Assembly (NCBI GenBank): GCA_017591395.1
Contig: WEDG01007544.1
Location: 124,001 to 188,000, forward strand
Direction of reading: 5' to 3'
From: Schistocephalus solidus
Lineage: Eukaryota; Platyhelminthes; Cestoda; Diphyllobothriidea; Diphyllobothriidae
Length of the DNA stretch: 64,000 bases
Under the pieces are notes generated by a model, which was not told where the DNA came from, searched no databases, and worked only from the letters and a program-made list of their open reading frames with translations. Positions 36,250 to 49,800 of the stretch are shown piece after piece (within the stretch, counting starts at the first letter, position 1; each line of letters opens with the position of its first letter). The translations under genes were made by a program, and so were the position numbers.

Positions 36250-38200
36250 TTTTTTCTGCAAAACGACCCATGAACACATCAGCCTTGTCTAATTTACTGA
36301 ACTGATTTCATCTGGGCAAAGATATGATATGTAGTTGGTTTCAGCAACAGATAAACGAAGGAACTTGTCTTACGGGAATTAGTGCTAATAGTGTTATATG
36401 GGCGGGGTCTTAGAACGCAGCGCTCTAATCCTAACATGACGAAGAATATAACCGAACAATGCCTAATTAAATTAAATAAACGTCCTTTAAGACACGTTTC
36501 ACAGGTTATCTGTTGCTGACCCGGTCTACATACCATATACTTGCCAAAGATCGCTTTGCGTAAGATTTTAGAAAATTTTTGGTCAATCTTTCAAACGGTA
36601 ACCAAGTTACCACGTTATGATGGGATGAAAGACTACACATGCTTCTTTGCATCAGACATTATTTACGAGTACAATAATACGCGGATATAGAGTTCAAAAT
36701 GCTATCTCCCTCTCTTTGACAGCAATTCTGATTTTACTTGAGAAGCAAACTAATGGCAACCCTTCATAATATTATCTTGAGCATATTGTGTACCCGTGAA
36801 CTTTGCTAGACGTTTTCCGCATTACCGATATGCTGTGGTTAAGCGTTTTACCTTGCATTCTCAACACAAGTTATTCACAGCAAAGGAAGGCAAATCTGGG
36901 AGTTCGCCGCAACAGCACTCAACTGCAGCCCACTTAGCAAGTATTTCGGAACCACATTTATCCACTTGTGAAACATTGCCTCAAAAGTATTCTAATCGTT
37001 CCCTGGGGATGTTTATGCCTCGGTAAAGCAGTATTTAAGTGGCAATTCATTCTAAAAGTAACTGGTGGGATAAAAAAATATGAAAATCCAATCTGCTTAG
37101 CTGACTAGAACAAGCAAGTCCCCACACCGGACAGTGTGAACACTAGCAGGGCAGTTTTTATCATGTAATTGGTCAAAAACAAGCAACCCAGGATGCAAAT
37201 AGGGAAGGATGGAATTGCTGAGGCTGTTGCACCGGAAGTTGTATCATTCGCAATCTGCTGATTGGCCAGCCTCCAGATAATTTTCTGTCCAATAGCAGAA
37301 TTCAAGTTAATCTCTAACGCTAAAACATTTATTCAGATTTCACGGTGTTAAAACTGGAAAGCTGCCTTAATGAACTCAAGTAAGTAGGAAGGCTTCAAAC
37401 CTGTGGTAAAAATTAAAATTAAATGGACTTCAAAAAAGTTCTCAACTTTCACTCTCTTGGCCTAGAGACCTTTATGTAAGTACTGATTGTTATGCTGGGG
37501 GAATATAAATCAGTATTGGGTGCGATACTGACCTTGATCAAACAATGTGCGCTCGCGCCATTAAGCGGCATTTGTCAGCGAGCATGCCCCTGCTTTGCCC
37601 GTGAAACTTGAACCGGCGTCAGGTTACGATTTTGTACCAAGGAAAGAGGAGATGACGGAAAAGTGATCCAGGAGCTTTCTTTGGAAGAAGCGCAGTTAAC
37701 ATAGGCAGAAAAACGATAACTGCTATGGGGGACGTGAGATTTTCGGGCGAAAGCAAGACGTTGGTATGGGCTGAAGAACAAGGCTGCTGCACTGCAATAC
37801 CGGCTTTAACGGTTTTCGGTGCCTAATTTATTCAATTGTTTTCTTTGAGAATAATTTTTGCAGCCAATCTGCAACTTAAAAATGGAGCTATAATCTCAAT
37901 TTTAAGATTCATACGAATGTTGGCTAAATAGTCAATTCTTCCGAATTAATAGCGCTGTAAACTGGCAATAAATAAATAAATATATCACACTCATCCTATC
38001 CAGAAGAATAGGAAGATATGGCGAGATAATCAATCGACGGGATACGATATATATATATATATATATATTGATAATACGGATCGGACAAAGACAAGGGAGA
38101 CAATCAACCACTGTGGAATAAACCACTTAATGCCCATTATACAAACAAGTAGTACTACAAGTAGTATGAATCATATATGGCACATATATTATGCCGTACT
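36250..38200. other. No recognised gene; short (AT)n at 38048-38069
   Basis: I searched here for the missing VEFS part of the SUZ12-like gene and found no matching frame. Frames of 60-80 codons occur on both strands without motifs. A microsatellite of alternating A and T closes the stretch just before family C repeats begin. Confidence 0.35.
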
Positions 38201-38204
38201 TCCG

Positions 38205-39545
38205 ACATAGGTACTAGCTAAAAACCCAGACACGTGTTTCGCCGATGTTTCTGCTGCTGCGTGACGCAGCAACTAGGGGTTCTGCACCTCAGTGGGTCCC
38301 CCAGCGTTCTCTATGCAGTTTCTGGTATATGGACTCCAGAGAATAATCAAGGAAATAATTTCTGAAATTATTAAGTGCAGGACATGGAATCAGATGATTC
38401 GGACATGACTTTTTAGGGTCAGACCCGAAATTTCAATGAGCATTTGCGTCGAAGACAATCAACCACTGTGGAATAACCACGTAATACCCATTCTACACAC
38501 AAGTAGTACTACAAGTAGTATGAATCGTATATGGCACATATATTATACCGTACTTCCGACATAGATACTAGCTAAATGCCCAGACACGTGTTTCGCCGAA
38601 GTTTCTGCTTCTGCGTGACGCAGCAACGAGGGGTTCGGCTCCTCATTGGGTCCCCAGCGTTCTCTATGCGGTTTCTGGTATATGGACTCAAGAGAATAAT
38701 CAAGGAAAGAATTTCTGAAATTATTAAGTGCAGGACATGGAGTCAGATGATTCGGACATGACCTTTTAGGGTCTGACCCGAAATTTCAATGAACATTTGG
38801 GTCAAAGACAATCAACCACTGTGGAATAACCACGTAATGCACATTCTAAAAACAAGTAGTACTACAAGTAGTATGAATTGCATAGAGAACGCTGGATGAC
38901 CCACTAAGAAGCCGAACCCATCGTTGCTGCGTCACACAGCAACAGAAACATCGGCGAAACACGTGTCTGGGCTTTTAGCTAGTACCTATGTCGGAAGTAC
39001 GGTATAATATATGTGCCATATACGATTCATACTACTTGTCGTACTACTTGTTTGTAGAATGGGCATTACGTGGTTATTCCACAGTGGTTGATGTCTTCGA
39101 CCCAAATGTTCATTGAAATTTCGGGTCTGACCCTAAAAAGGTCATGTCCGAATCACCTGACTCCATGTCTGCACTTAATAATTTCGAGAAATTATTTCCC
39201 GATTATTCTCTGGAGTCCATATACCAGAAACCGCATAGAGAACGCTGGGGACCCACTGAGGAGCCGAACCCACGTTGCTGTGTCACGCAGCAGCAAACAT
39301 CAGCGAAAACGTGTCTGGGCTTTTAGCTAGTACCTATGTCGGAAGTACGGTATAACATCTTTGCCATATAATATTCATACTACTTGTAGTACTACTTGTT
39401 TGTAGAATGGGCATTACGTGGTTATTCCACAGTGGTTGATTGTCTTCGACCCAAATGTTCATTGAAATTTTGGGTCTGACCCTAAAAAGTCATGTCCGAA
39501 TCATCTGTCTCCAGTTCGTGCACTTAATAATTTCAGAAATTATTT
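38205..39545. repeat. Repeat family C: two direct units then two inverted units
   Basis: Plus-oriented units start near 38210 and 38567 with ACTAGCTAAAAGCCCAGACA-like sequence. From about 38881 the same sequence runs on the opposite strand, with the corresponding points at about 38980 and 39330. The period is near 358 bp. Each unit has ACGTGTTTCGCCGATGTTTC, a GCTGCGTGACGCAGC inverted repeat, TATATGGACTCCAGAGAATA, AAATAATTTCTGAAATTATT (itself a near-palindrome), GGGTCAGACCCGAAATTTC, and AGTAGTACTACAAGTAGT. No long frame is kept in all units. An (AT)n run at 39550-39571 marks the right end. Confidence 0.8.
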
Positions 39546-39579
39546 CCTTGATATATATATATATATATATAAATATATG

Positions 39580-42500
39580 TTAAAGTGGAACCGACAAAGA
39601 CAAGGGAGACCGGAATGGCCATTTCTGGCTTATTAGCCGTCATCAGCCAATCATACCCAATCCCAAGTGTGGCACACCTGGGATTCGAACCCGCGACCTT
39701 TGGTAATTGAGTCGGACGCTCTACCATTAAGCCACAGGCTTGTTGTATTTTTCGGTTGCGATCGGGTATATGATGATAGTATGTTGCTCACCGATCTGCT
39801 TAAGGAACATGTATGTTCCGTTGTGCCCTGGAGCTCAGACAAGAGCCCTCGCAGGCGGTCGCATAGCGACATGTAGCATATGATGTTAAAAGTGGAACCG
39901 ACAAAGACAAGGGGAGACCGGAATGGCCATTTCTGGCTTATTAGCCATCATCAGCCAGTCATACCCAATCCCAAGTGTGGCACACCTGGGATTCGAACCC
40001 GCAACCATTGGTAATTGAGTCAGACGCTCTACCATTAAGCCACAGGCTTGTTGTTTTGTCGGTTGCAATCGGGTATATGATGATAGTATGTTGCTCACCG
40101 ATCTGCTTAAGGAACATGTATGTTCAGTTGTGCCCTGGAGCTCAGACTAGACCCCTCGCAGGCAGTCGCATAGCGACATGTAGCATATGATGTTAAAATA
40201 GAACCGACAAAGACAAGGGAGACCGGAATGGCCATTTCTGGCTTATTAGCCGTCATCAGCCAGTCATACCCAATCCCAAGTGTGGCACACCTGGGATTCG
40301 AACCCGTGACCTTTGGTAATTGGAGTCGGACGCTCTACCATTGAGCCACGAGCTTGTTGTTTTGTGGGTTGCGATCGGGCTATATGATGATAATATGTTG
40401 GTCACCGATCTGCTTAAGGAACATTTATGTTCCATTGTGCCCTTGGGATTCAGACTAGAGCCCTCGCACTCGGTCGCATAGCGACAAGTAGCACATATTA
40501 ATAATGTGGAAACGAAATAAAATAGGCAGACCGGAATGGCCATTTCTTGCTTATAAGCCGTCATCAGCAAGTCATACCAATCCCAAGTGTGGAACACCTG
40601 GGATTTGAACACGCAACCTTAAGTAATACAGTTGAACGATCTACCATTGAGCAACGGGCTCGTTGCTTTGTCGGTTGCAATTGGGTGTATGCTGATAGTG
40701 TGCGGCACACTGATATGCTTAAGGAACATTTATGTTCCGTTGTGCCCTAGGACTCAGACGAGAGTCCTCGCAGGCGGTCACATAGAGATGTGTAGCATAG
40801 GCTGATAATGAGGAACCGAAAAAGACAAGGTAGACCGGAATCGCCATTTCTGGCTTATTAGCCGTCATCAGCCAGTCATACCCAAACAGCAGTGTGAAAC
40901 ACCTGGGATTCAAACCCGCGACCTTTGGTAATTGCGTCGAACGCTCTTCTATTGAGCCACGGGCTCGTAGATTTGTCGGTTGCGATCAAGAATATGATGA
41001 TAGTGTGTGGCTCACCAGTCTGCCTAAGGAACATTTGCGTTCCGTTGTGCCCTGGGAGCGAGACTAGATTACTCGCAGGCGGCCGCATAGAGATGTGTAG
41101 CATATGTTTAAAATGTGGAACCGACAGAGACAAGAGAGACCGGAATAGTCATTTCTGGCTTAATAGCCGTCATCAGCCAGTTACACCCAATCCCTTGTGT
41201 GAAACACCTGGGATTCGAACCCACGACATTTTTTTATTGAGTCGAAAGCTCTACCATTGGGCCACGTGCTCGTTGATTTATCGGTTGCGAGCGAGAATAT
41301 GATGATAGTGTGCGGCTCACCAGTCAGATTAAGGAATATTTACGTTCCGCTGTACTCTGAGACTCAGATTAGAGCCCTCAAAGTGGTCGCAAAGTGACGT
41401 GTAGTATATGGTGATAATGTGGAGCCGACAAAGACAAGAGAGACAAGAATGGCCATTTCTGGCTTTTTAGCCGTCATCAGTCAATAATACCCAATCCCAA
41501 GTGTGGAACACCTGGGATTCGATCACGCGACCTTTGGTAATTGAGACGAAAGTTCAAACATTGACCCACGGGCTCGTTGCTTTGTCAGTTGTAATCAGTT
41601 TGCGGCTCACGGATCTGCTTTAGGAACATTTATGTGTTGTTGTTCCCTGGGACTCAGACTAGTGCCCTCGCAGGCGGTTACTTAGCGACGTGAAGCATAT
41701 GTTGATATTGTGGAACCGACGAAGACAAGGGAGACCAAAATGGCCATTTTTGGCTTATTAGCCGTCATCAGCTAGTCATTCCCAATCCCAAATGTGGAAC
41801 ACCTGGGGTTCGAACCCGCAACTTTGGTTATTGAGTCAAACGCTCTGTCATTGAGCCACGGGCTCGTTGCTTTGTCAGTTGCGATCGGAAATATGATTAA
41901 AGCGTGTGGCTTTTCGATCTGCCTAAGGAAAATTTATGTTCCGTTGTGCTGGGACTCAGACCAGAGCCCTCGCAGGCGGTCGCATAGCGACGTGCAGCAC
42001 ATGATACTAATGTGGAACCAACAAAAACAAGGGAGACCGTAATGAGGATTTCTTGCTTTTTAGCCGTCATCAGCTAGTCATACCCAATCCCAAGTGTGGA
42101 ACACCTGGAATTCAAACCTGCGACCTTTGGTTATTGAGGCGAACGCTCTGTCATTGAGCCACGGGCTCGTTGCTTTGTCGGTTATGATCGAAAATATGAT
42201 GCAAATGTGCGGCTTTCCGATCTGCTTAAGGAACATTTATGTTCCGTTGTGGTGGGACTCAGACCAGAGCCCTTGCAGGCGGTCGCGTAGCGACGTGTAG
42301 CATATGTTGATAATGTTGAACCTACACAGACAAGGGAGACCGGAATTTCCGGAATGACCGGAATGAAAGACATGGGAGACCGGAACGACAACAAGTGTGG
42401 AAAACCTGGGATTCGAACCCATGACTTTTGGTTATAGAGTCAAACGCTCTGTCATTGAGCCACGGGATCGTTACTTTGTCGGTTGCGATCGGAAATATGA

Positions 42501-43194
42501 TGCAAGTGTGCGGCTTTCCGATCTGCTTAAGGAACATTTATGTTCCGTTGTGCTGGGACTCAGACGAGATCCTTCGCAGGCGGTCGCATAAAGACGTGTA
42601 ACTCATGATAATAATTTGAAACCGAAAAAAACAAGGGAGACCGGAATGGCGATTTCTGGCTTTTTAGCTGTCATCAGCTAGTCACATCCAATCCCAAGTG
42701 AGAAACACCTGAAGATCAAACATGCGACCTTTGGATATTGAGTTGATAGATCTACCATTGACCCACGGATTCGTTGCTTTTCAGTTGTGATCAAATATAT
42801 GATAATAGATTGCGGCTCACCGATCTGCTTTTGGAACACTAATGATCCGTTCTGCCCTGGGGCTCAGACTAGAGCCCTCGCAGGCGTTCTCCTAGCGATG
42901 TGAAGCATATGTTTATAAGTTGGAACAGACAAAGTCAAGGGAGACCGGAATGACCATTTCTGGCTTATAAGCCGTCACCAACCAGTCATACCAAATCCCA
43001 AGTGTGGAAAACCTGGGATTCGAACATGTGACCTTTGACCATAGAGTCGATCGCTCTACCATTGAGCAACGGGTTCGTTGCTTTGTCGGTTGCGATCGGA
43101 AATATGATGAAAGTGTGTGGCTTTTAGATCTGCTTAAAAAACTTTAATGTTCCGTTGTGCTGGGACTTAGACTAGAGCCCTCGCATTCGGTCGC
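39580..43194 (-). repeat. tRNA-headed tandem array, family A, minus orientation (about 12 units)
   Basis: The unit of about 300-306 bp reads on the minus strand. It contains a tRNA-like head with A box (TGGCTCAATGG type) and B box (GGTTCGAATCC type), a TCCCAGGTG/CACTTGGGA hairpin, a hammerhead-like segment, TTTGTCGGTT, a GTCGC-TAT-GCGAC hairpin, a GGAACAT/ATGTTCC palindrome and GATCGGTGAGC. Heads lie near 39680, 39990, 40300, 40610, 40910 and so on. Divergence between units is much higher than in the array after 54.8 kb, and many units have broken boxes. The array ends at 43194, where orientation flips. Confidence 0.9.
39608..39652 (-). ncRNA. Hammerhead-like segment in a minus-strand family A unit
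   Basis: Read on minus, stem I is GATTGG (39652-39647) against CCGGTC (39613-39608), with G-U pairs. Core CTGATGA is at 39646-39640 and GAAATGGCCATT follows stem II. All core positions are intact. It is given as a representative; neighbouring units carry the same segment with varied damage. Confidence 0.6.
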
Positions 43195-45728
43195 TGTGCT
43201 TCACGTCGCTATGCATCCGCCAGCGAGGGCACTTGTCTGAGTCCCAGGGCACAACCAAACATAAATGTTCCTAGAGCAGATCGGTGAGCCGCAAACTATC
43301 ATCATATATTTGATCACAACTGACAAAGCAACGAGCCCGTGGGTCAATGGTAGATCATCTAACTAAATTACGAAAGCTCGCAGGTTCGAATCCCAGGTGT
43401 TCTTCACTTGGGATTGGGTGTGACTAGCTGATGACAGCTAAAAAGCCGGAAATTGCCATTCAGGTCTCCTATGTTTTTGTTGGTTCCACATATTTAACCT
43501 GTGCTACACATCACAATGCGACCGCTGCTAGGGTTCTAGTCTACGTCCCAGCCAAACGGAACATAAATGTTCCTTAGGCAGATCGAAAAGTCGCACACTT
43601 GCATCATATTTCCGATCACAACCGACAAAGCAACGAGCCCGTGGCTCAATGACAGAGCGTTCGACTCTATAACCAAATGTCATGGGTTCGAATCCCAGGT
43701 GTTCCTCACGTGGGACTGGGTATGACTAGCTGAGGACGGCTAATAAGCCAGAAATGGCCATTCTGGTCTCCCTTGTCTTTGTCGGTTCCACATTATCAAC
43801 ATATGCTTCACGTCGCTATGCGACCGCCTGCGAAAGCACTAGTCTAAGTCCACGGGCACAACAAAACCTAAATGTTCCTAAAGCAGATCGGTGAGCCGCA
43901 AACTTTCATCATATATTTGATCACAACTGACAAAGCAACGAGTCCGTGGCTCAATGAAAGAGTATTAGACTCAATTACCAAAGGACCCGGGTTCAAATCC
44001 AAGGTGTTCCACACTTGGGCTTGGGTATGCCTGGCTGATGACAGCAAAAAGCCAGAAATCGTCATTCCGGTCTCCCTTGTTTTTGTCGGTTCTACATTAT
44101 TAACATGTGCTACACGTCACTATGCGACCGCCTGCTAGGGCTCTAGTCGAAGTCCCAGCCAAACGGAACATAAATGTTCCTAAAGCAGATCGGAAAGCCG
44201 CACACTTGCATCATATTTCCGATGGCACCCGACAAAGCAACGAGCCCGTGGCTCAATGACAGAGCGTTCGCCTCAATAACCAAAGGTCACAGGTTCGAAT
44301 TTCAGGTGTTCCACACTTGGGATTGGGTATGACTAGCTGATGTAGGCTAAAAAGCAAGAAATCCTCATTCCGGTCTCCCTTGTTTTTCTCGGTTCCACAT
44401 TATTATCATGTGCTACACGTCGCAATGCGACCGCCTGCAAGGGCTGTAGTCTGTGTCCCAGCACAACGGAACATAAATTGTTCCTTAGGTAGATCGAAAA
44501 ACCACACACTTTAATTATATTTCCGACCGCAACCGACCAAGCAACGAGCCCGTGGCTCAATGACAGAGCGTTTGACTCAGTAACCAAAGGTCGTGGGTTC
44601 GAATCCCAGGTGTTCCACACATGGGATTGGGAATGAGTAGCTGATGACAGCTTAGAAGCCAGAAATCGTCATTCCGGTCTCCCTTGTTTTTGTCGGTTCT
44701 ACATTATAAACATGTGCTACACGTCGATATGCGACCGCCTGCTGGGAATCTAATCTTAAACCCAGCCAAACGGAACATAAATGTTCCTTAGGCAGATCGA
44801 AAAGCCGCACAATTTCATCATATTTCCGATCACGACCGACAAAGCAACAAGCTCATGGCTCAATGGTCGAGCGTTCGACTCAATTGCCATAAGTCGTGGG
44901 TTCGAATCCCAGGTGTTTCACGCTTGGGATTGGGTATGACTAGCTAATTACGGCTAATAAGCCAGAAATGGCCATTCTGGTCTCCCTTTTCTTTGTCGGT
45001 TCCACATTATAAACATATGCTACACGTCGCTATGCGACCGCCTTCGCGGGCTCTAGTCGGAATCCCAGGGCAAAACGGAACATATATGTTCCTTAAGCAG
45101 ATCGGTGAGCCACATACTATCATCATATACCCGATCGATACCGACAAGGCAACGAGCCCATGGCTCAATGTTAGAGATTTCGACTCAATTAACAAATGTC
45201 GCGTGATCGAATCCCAGGTGTTCCACACTTGGGATTGGGTATGATTAACTGATGACGGCTAAAAAGCCAGAAATGGCCATTCCTGTCTCTCTTGTCTTTG
45301 TCGGTTCCACATTATCAACATATACTACACGTCACTTTGCGACCGCCTGCGAGGGCCCTTATCTGAATCTCAGGGTACAACGGAACATAACTGTTCCTTA
45401 ATCAGACTGGTGAGCCGCACATTATCATCATATTCCCGATCGCAACCGATAAATCAACGAGCACGTGGCTCAATGGTAGAGCTTTCGACTCAATAAACAA
45501 ATGTCGTGGGTTCGAATGCCAGGTGTTCCACACTTGGGATTGGGTGTGACTGGCTGATGACGGCTATTAAGCCAGAATTGACTTTTCCGGTCTCTCTTGT
45601 CTTTGTCGGTTCCACATTATCAACATATGCTACACGGTGCTATGCGACCACCTGTGAGGGCTCTAGTCTGAGTTCCAGCGCACAACGGAACATAAATGTT
45701 CCTTAAGAATATCAGTGAGCACAACACT

Positions 45729-45733
<5 letters not shown>
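43195..45733 (+). repeat. tRNA-headed tandem array, family A, plus orientation (about 8 units)
   Basis: The same family as the array to the left, now on the plus strand. Heads lie near 43338, 43637, 43939, 44244, 44547, 44848, 45152 and 45458, so the period is about 302 bp. Units are as diverged as those on the left. The array runs into a long (AT)n at 45734-45795. Together with the left array it forms a head-to-head inverted pair with no spacer. Confidence 0.9.

Positions 45734-45800
<67 letters not shown>
45734..45800. repeat. (AT)n microsatellite
   Basis: About 60 bases of strictly alternating A and T, followed by ACATATATACATATATATAT-type imperfect repeat. It separates the family A inverted pair from the segment with the old hammerhead-like motif. 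Confidence 0.9.
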
Positions 45801-46060
45801 TACATATATATATTATAGCTGAGGTAGAGTGCATTCCGAGACGATTTAGTGAAGAGTAAAAGCTTGTCGGAAAAAGTTTTACTCGTGCCTTTTCAAGTTG
45901 GTCACACCAACCCGTCGTCAGACGAAATGAATAGAGGAGAAAAATTAAAGGGTCAGATGACCATTTTGTGCTACACGGCAGACAACGACAGACAACAAAC
46001 TCGGGTGAGATGGATGGGCATATGATTAAGTGAAGTTAAAGTCAGATTAGGGTGGGGGCT
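45800..46060. other. Unassigned segment around the old hammerhead-like motif
   Basis: The segment is single-copy in this window. It also holds an inverted repeat GAGTAAAA/TTTTACTC (45854-45861 and 45877-45884) next to the hammerhead-like motif. By analogy it may be the remains of a PLE terminal repeat. Confidence 0.35.
45884..45924 (-). ncRNA. Decayed hammerhead-like motif of another (PLE-type) family
   Basis: On the minus strand CTGACGA (45921-45915) is followed by one C and a strong stem II. Its GGGTTGGT (45913-45906) pairs with ACCAACTT (45902-45895) around a GTG loop, including two G-U pairs. GAAA comes next (45894-45891), then AGGC and ACG. CGT just before the core (45924-45922) pairs with ACG just after it (45886-45884), which makes a short stem I. 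At the place where GTC is expected before the cleavage point the sequence has GGC, so this copy should be inactive. The form is the same as the motif at the ends of the PLE at 51.6-54.5 kb. Confidence 0.5.
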
Positions 46061-46062
46061 GT

Positions 46063-46840
46063 TATGGACTCCAGAGAATAATCGGGGAAATAATTTCTGA
46101 AATTATTAAGTGCAGGACATGGAGTCAGGTGCTTCGGACATGACTTTTAAGGGTCAGACCCGAAATTTCAATAAATATTTGGGTCGAAGACAATCAAACA
46201 CTGTGGAATAACCACGTAATGCCCATTCTACAAACAAGTAGTACTACAAGTAGTATGAACCTTACATGGCAAAGACGTTATACCGTACTTCCGACATAGG
46301 CACTAGCTAAAAGCCCAGACACGTGTTTCACCGATGTTTCTGCTGCTGCGTGACACAACAACGAGGGGTTCGGCTCCTCAGTGGGTCCCCCAGCGTTCTC
46401 TGTGCGGTTTCTGGTATATGGACTCCAGAGAATATTCGGGGAAATAATTTCTGAAATTATTGAGTGCAGGACATGGAGTCAGGTGCTTCGGACATGACTT
46501 TTAAGGGTCAGACCCGAAATTTCAATGAACATTTGGGTCGAAGACAATCAACCGCTGTGGAATAACCACGTAATGCCCATTCTACAAACAAGTAGTACTA
46601 CAAGTAGTATTATCCTATATGGCAAAGACGTTATACCGTACTTCCGACATAGGTACTAGCTAAAAGCCCAGACACGTGTTTCGCCGATGGTTCTGCTGCT
46701 GCGTGACACAGCAACGAGGGGTTCGGCTCCTCAGTGGGTCCCCCAGCGTTCTCTGGGCTGTTTCTGGTATATGGACTCCAGAGAATAATCGGGGAAATAA
46801 TTTTTGAAATTATTAAGTGCAGGACATGGAGGACATATAT
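46063..46840 (+). repeat. Repeat family C, two plus-oriented units
   Basis: The same family and order of blocks as at 38.2-39.5 kb, with corresponding points near 46300 and 46660 (period about 360 bp). It begins and ends within the TATGGACTCCAGAGAATAAT block. It is followed by GGACAT and an (AT)n run that leads directly into satellite D. Confidence 0.85.
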
Positions 46841-46853
46841 ATATATATATATA

Positions 46854-49800
46854 TGTCAAACAAGCGTATAAAAACTCACTGATATGGTAAGGATCACACA
46901 TTATCCCATTTTGTCCAACCGCTGGCCAGCTAGCCACTGGCAATAAACGAACGTTGTGTCATAAGACAAATGCCACATATAAGGCACTAGTACTTAGCTT
47001 AAGATGCAACAGGCAAGACGTAGACAGCTGTTTTTCTTTTGTTACCGATCTTTAGTACGTCATATGCGTTGTGCAGTGAGGTATATATATATATATATAT
47101 GTCAAACAAGCGTATGACACTCATTGATGTGGTAAGGGTTACACTTGATCACATTTTGTCCACCTACCGGCCAGCTAGCCACTGGCAATAAACTAACGTT
47201 GTGTCATAAGACACATGCCACATATAATGCACTGGTACGTTGCTAAAAATGCAACAGGCAAGACGAAAACAGCTGTTTCACGGTCGTTACGGATCGTCAG
47301 TACTTCATTTGCTTTGTGCAGTTAGGTAGATATACATGTCAAACAAACGTATGACACTCACTTACCTGGTAAGGATCACAATTGAACTCCGTATATTACG
47401 CCCGCTCGCCAGCTAGCCACTGGCAATAAACGAACGCTGTGTTATAAGACACATGCCACATATAATGCACTCGTACTTTGCTAAAGATGCAAAAGGCAAG
47501 ACGTTGACAGCAGTTTCACGGTCGTGACCGATCGACTGTACGTCATTTGTCTTGTGCAGTGAGGTATATATACATGTCAAATAAGCGTATGACACTCATT
47601 GATGTGGTTCGGATCACACTTGATCCCATTATGTCCGCCCGCCCGCCAGCTGGCCACTGGCAGTAAACGAACGTTTTGACATAAGACACATGCCATAAAT
47701 TGCACACGTTCGCTGCTAAAGATTCAACAGGCAAGACGTAAACAGCTGTTTCACGGTCGTTACCCATAATCAGTACGTCGTATGCCTTGTGCAGTGAGGT
47801 ATATACACATATCAAACAAGCGTATGACACTAACTGATGTGGTTCGGATCACACTTGATCCCATTATGTCCGCCCGCCCGCCAGCTGGCCACTGGCGGTA
47901 AACGAACGACGTGACATAAGACACATGCAATATAATGCACAAGTACGCTGCTAAAGATTCAACAGGCAAGACGTAAACAGCTGTTTCACGGTCCTTTCCC
48001 ATAATCAGTACGTCGTATGCCTTGTGCAGTGAGGTATATATACATGTCAAACAAGCGTATGACACTCACTGATATGGTAAGGATCACAGTTGATCCCATT
48101 TTGTCCACCCGCCGGCCAGCTAGCAACTCGCAATAAACAAACTTTGTGTCATAAGTCAAATGCCACATATAAGGCACTGGAACGTAGCTAAAGATGAAAC
48201 AGGCAAGACGTAGAGAGCTGCCTCTCGGTCGTTTCCGATCGTTTGTACGTCATATGCCATGTGCTGTGAGGTATATATACATGTCAGCAAGCTTATGAAA
48301 CTCACTGATGTGGTAATGATCACATTTGATCCCATTAATTTACGCCCGCCAGCTAGCCACTGGCAATAAACGAAAGTAGTGTCATAAGACACATGCCACA
48401 TAAAATGCACTGGTACGTTGCTAAAGGTGCAACAAGCAAGACGTAGACAGCTGTTTCACGGTCTTTTCTGATCGTCAGTACGTCATATGTGGTGTGCATT
48501 GAGGTATATATACATGTCAAACAAACGTATGACACTCCCTGATGTGGTAAGGATCACGCTAGAATCCATTATGTCCGACCACCTGCCAGCTAGCCACTGA
48601 CAATAAACGAAATTTGTGTCATAAGACACATGCCACATATAATGCACTGGTACGTTGCTAAAGGTGCAACAGGCAAGACGTAGACAGCAGTTTTTCTGTC
48701 GTTACCGATCTTCAGTACGTCATATGCCTTGTGCAGTGAGGTACATATATAAATGTCAAACAAGCATATGACACTCACTGATGTGGTAAGGATCATACTT
48801 GATCCCATTTTGTCCACGCGCCAGCTAGCCCCTGGCAATAAACGAAAGTTTTGTCATAAGACACATGCCACATAAAATGCGCTGGTACGTTGCTAAAAAT
48901 GCAACAGGCAAGACGAAGACAGCTGTTTCACGGTCGTTACCGATCGTTAGTACGTCATATGCCATGTGCTGTGATGTATATATACGTGTCAAACAAGCGT
49001 ATGACACTCATTGATGTGGTGAGGATCACACTGATCCCATTTTGTCCGCCGGCCCAACACCACGGCACAGAAAATAAACGACCTTTGTGTCATAAGACAC
49101 ATGCCACATATAATGCACTGGTAAGTTGCTAAAAATGCAACAGGCAAGACGTAGACAGCTGTTTTACGGTCGTTACCGATCGTCAGTACGTCATATGCCT
49201 TGTGCAGTGAGGTATAAATACATGTCAAACAAGCTTATGACACCCACTGATGTGGTAAGGATCACATTTTATCCTATTATTTTACGCCCGCCAGCTAGTC
49301 ACTGGCAATAAACGAACGTTGTGTCATAGGACACATGCCACATATAATGCACTGCTACGTTGCTAAAGATGCAACAGGCAAGACGTAAACAGCTGTTTCA
49401 CGGTCGTGACCGATCGTCAGTACGTCATATGCCTTGTGCAGTGAGGTATATATACATGTCAAACAAGCTTATGACACCCACTGATGTGGTAAGGATCACA
49501 TTTTATCCTATTATTTTCGCCCGCCAGCTAGTCACTGGCAATAAACGAACGTTGTGTCATAGGACACATGCCACATATAATGCACTATTACGTTGCTAAA
49601 GATGCAACATGCAAGACGTAGACAGCTGATTTAAGCTCGTTACCGATCTTCAGTACGTCATATGTCTTGTGCAGTGAGGTATATGTACATGTTAAACAAG
49701 AATATGACACTCACTGATGTGGTTAGGATCAAACTGATCCCATTATGTCCACCCGCCCGACAGCTAGCCACTGACAATAAACGAACGTTGTGTCATAAGA

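Noticed and set aside
47413..49228. Repeated frames of 60-100 codons in satellite D.
   Set aside because: Same reason: they follow the 235-bp unit, appear on both strands and are broken by indels that show no frame preservation.
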